Assembly (NCBI RefSeq): GCF_029023785.1
Contig: NZ_CP118955.1
Span: 2,181,001 to 2,245,000 of the forward strand
Direction: 5' to 3'
DNA: 64,000 nucleotides
Source of the DNA: Enterococcus faecium
Lineage (GTDB): Bacteria; Bacillota; Bacilli; Lactobacillales; Enterococcaceae
Shown here: positions 62,584-64,000 of the stretch, in pieces
Numbering within the stretch: the first letter of the stretch is position 1
Layout of the letters: every line of letters begins with the position of its first letter
Made by a program: the position numbers and the translations under genes
Notes under the pieces: generated by a model
What the model saw: the letters and a program-made list of their open reading frames with translations, nothing else
Told to the model about the DNA's origin: nothing
Databases searched by the model: none

Positions 62584-63800
62584 TCCTGATCCTCCTCAAA
62601 TAAAAAATCTTGATTAAGCAGCTGCTTGGCTTTTTCAAGTGTTTCTTCTTGATATTCCGGCAGTTCGCTCAATATTCTAGCCGCTTCTTGATGACTATAT
62701 ACTTCATTTAAAATTTGTTGGAAATCTTGAGGTGTCTGATAGTATTGAAATAACTGTTCCATCAATTTAGCAGAAGCAGCAAGTGGGGTCTTCGTATAAA
62801 AAGTATTCTCTATGAGAGAAATACGCCAAATAAAGAAATCATTTATCCTATCTGAGAATTCCTCTAACAAATAGTCTAATAGCTCTCCTGATTGTATCCG
62901 TTCCAAAACATCTGTATTGAGATGGTCATAATCTTTTAATTTTATCTCAATTAAACTAAATCCATCCTCTACTTTTGAAAGCTGCTGACGAATGTGAACA
63001 ATGACCTCTTTTGTCGTTCTTGCTTTCCTCAATGATATTTCCTTTGTCTTCCAATAGACCTCTGCTACTTTAATCGGATGTATTTGGCAACTTCCTTTAC
63101 TTAATTCAACTAGTAGAATAGATGTAGAAGCTTGTTCCTTTTTAGTATGACCTTGAGGCGCACCTGGATAAACAATTGTTTGCTTTTCATTTAAGACCGT
63201 TGGCACATGGATATGCCCTAAAGCCCAATAATCGTATCCCTTTTCTTGCATCTTTGAGGGTTGGAAAGGAGCATAGTTTCCTTTTTGAGAGACGCCAGGT
63301 TCCCCGTGGTACAACCCAATATGGTAATCTGTGAGTTCTCTAGAAGGAAATTCCATCACTTTGTCTTTTTGAATCCACGGTTGACGATAACTAAATCCAC
63401 TGAGAGAGACAGTTTCTCCACTTTTTATCGTTATTTTTTTTGTCTCTACCGTTTCGGATGTAAATAAATGGACATTTTTAGGAAAGGAGAACCAATACCG
63501 CTCTTTTTGATAGAAATCATGATTTCCGAATATTATAAATACAGGTATATGGTTCTTTTCTAACCGTTTCATCTGTTCTGAAAAATGTTTCTGTATTTTT
63601 AATGAAGGACGATTTTGATGAAAATTATCTCCTGCAAGTAAAACAAAATCAACGTTATTTATTATTGCCTGTTCAATGATATTTGATAAAACGGTCAGAT
63701 TCGTCTTCAATAGTTTTTCCTGTACAGTTTTATCAAGAGTTGTCAGTCCTTCAAATGACCGATCCATATGTAAATCTGCCGCATGGATAAATTTCACCAT
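62580..63800 (-). CDS. yhaO: SbcD-like metallophosphoesterase YhaO
   Basis: A 406-residue calcineurin-like nuclease. Motifs ADLHMDRS, GDNFHQNRP, FGNHDFY and GHIHVP are in order. It is a probable DNA exonuclease working with YhaN, parallel to SbcD with SbcC. It overlaps yhaN by 4 bp (ATGA). Ribosome-binding site AAGGAGG is strong. Confidence 0.91.
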   Translation of the reverse strand: MVKFIHAADLHMDRSFEGLTTLDKTVQEKLLKTNLTVLSNIIEQAIINNVDFVLLAGDNFHQNRPSLKIQKHFSEQMKRLEKNHIPVFIIFGNHDFYQKERYWFSFPKNVHLFTSETVETKKITIKSGETVSLSGFSYRQPWIQKDKVMEFPSRELTDYHIGLYHGEPGVSQKGNYAPFQPSKMQEKGYDYWALGHIHVPTVLNEKQTIVYPGAPQGHTKKEQASTSILLVELSKGSCQIHPIKVAEVYWKTKEISLRKARTTKEVIVHIRQQLSKVEDGFSLIEIKLKDYDHLNTDVLERIQSGELLDYLLEEFSDRINDFFIWRISLIENTFYTKTPLAASAKLMEQLFQYYQTPQDFQQILNEVYSHQEAARILSELPEYQEETLEKAKQLLNQDFLFEEDQE

Positions 63801-63826
63801 TAAAAATTTCCTCCTTTTTTTCTTTT

Positions 63827-63835
63827 ATCATACCA
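63827..63835 (-). promoter_or_regulatory. Extended -10 promoter of yhaO-yhaN-yhaM
   Basis: On the minus strand TGGTATGAT forms an extended -10 (TATGAT at 63827-63832), about 27 bp before the yhaO start. Confidence 0.55.
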
Positions 63836-63930
63836 TTTTCAATGTTTTTTTTCATCAATAACCGAAAATTTGTTCGTATTATGCAAAGAAATTACGATAA
63901 ATGGCCGACTTCAAAAAATAAGTTTATTCG

Positions 63931-63964
63931 AAAAAAAGATTGTGACATGATTTTTGTCACAATC
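63931..63964 (-). terminator. Terminator of a minus-strand gene beyond the right edge
   Basis: A 9-bp stem (63938-63946 with 63956-63964) is followed by seven U residues on the minus strand. It repeats the mecA terminator at 12105. A minus-strand frame of 11 open codons ending TAG (63965-63967) enters from the right edge and could be the end of that gene, but this is too short to support a call. Confidence 0.7.
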
Positions 63965-64000
63965 CTAAATATCTATGTTATATTCGCTTCGTTTGACACT

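Noticed and set aside
1-64000. tRNA, rRNA, CRISPR arrays, prophage or complete insertion sequences
   Set aside because: No direct-repeat arrays, transposase or integrase genes, rRNA-like stretches or cloverleaf with CCA were noticed by eye. A tRNAscan and IS search would be decisive.
63965-64000. Short open frame at the right edge on the minus strand
   Set aside because: Eleven codons and a TAG before a terminator could be the end of a gene, but this is too little to identify or call.

Overview
This 64 kb window is a chromosomal segment of a low-GC Firmicute, almost certainly an Enterococcus and probably of the E. faecium group. That is inferred from gene content, gene order and codon use; I could not search a database. 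Nearly all genes are housekeeping genes in orders shared with Bacillus and Streptococcus: spx / mecA / coiA / pepF / spxH / CYTH / relQ / nadK / rluD; hit / ecsAB / ytxH / prsA / yhaMNO; comGA-GG / methyltransferase / ackA; hisS-aspS; relA-dtd. I see no rRNA or tRNA gene, CRISPR array, prophage or intact insertion sequence.

Layout. 1-3.6 kb: 5' part of recD2, a histidine phosphatase, trmL, rlmA and cutC, with a promoter-to-terminator small RNA between rlmA and trmL. 3.6-7.4 kb: a leftward relQ-nadK-rluD-mgtE operon (alarmone, NADP, pseudouridine, magnesium). 7.5-13.6 kb: a stress and competence block (CYTH protein, spxH, pepF, coiA, mecA, spx) in which SpxH and MecA are protease adaptors and Spx is a regulated target. 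13.6-14.3 kb: an AT-rich gap. 14.3-22.6 kb: a HAD phosphatase and a leftward sbcD-sbcC-SNF2 helicase DNA-repair operon. 22.8-27.7 kb: plsC, trmN, a GIY-YIG protein, an OatA-like cell-wall O-acetyltransferase and a YitT membrane protein. 27.8-31.2 kb: hisS-aspS behind a T-box whose specifier reads GACAC, overlapping Asp GAC and His CAC. 31.2-33.6 kb: an aldo/keto reductase and a CYP152-type P450 peroxygenase. 33.7-39.5 kb: a leftward translation/stringent-response block (mpg, DUF3013, prmA, rsmE, relA, dtd). 39.6-42.1 kb: rarA, 6S RNA, a small membrane protein and a universal stress protein.

42.1-44.7 kb is the one clearly accessory segment: decayed coding remnants, then an ABC-F ATPase of visibly higher GC preceded by a 42-codon leader ORF and a transcription attenuator. 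44.9-51.1 kb carries ackA, a YtxK-like methyltransferase and an apparently intact seven-gene comG pseudopilus operon. 51.2-64 kb holds adenine deaminase, trmB, ccrZ, ecsAB, hit, a YtxH protein, prsA and the yhaO-yhaN-yhaM nuclease cluster, a second SbcCD-like module.

The strongest candidates for something undescribed are the small RNA upstream of trmL, the ABC-F gene with its leader peptide and attenuator in a scarred insertion site, and the dual-codon T-box. Several genes (mgtE, spx, the HAD gene, adenine deaminase) appear to start with TTG, judged from ribosome-binding-site spacing.
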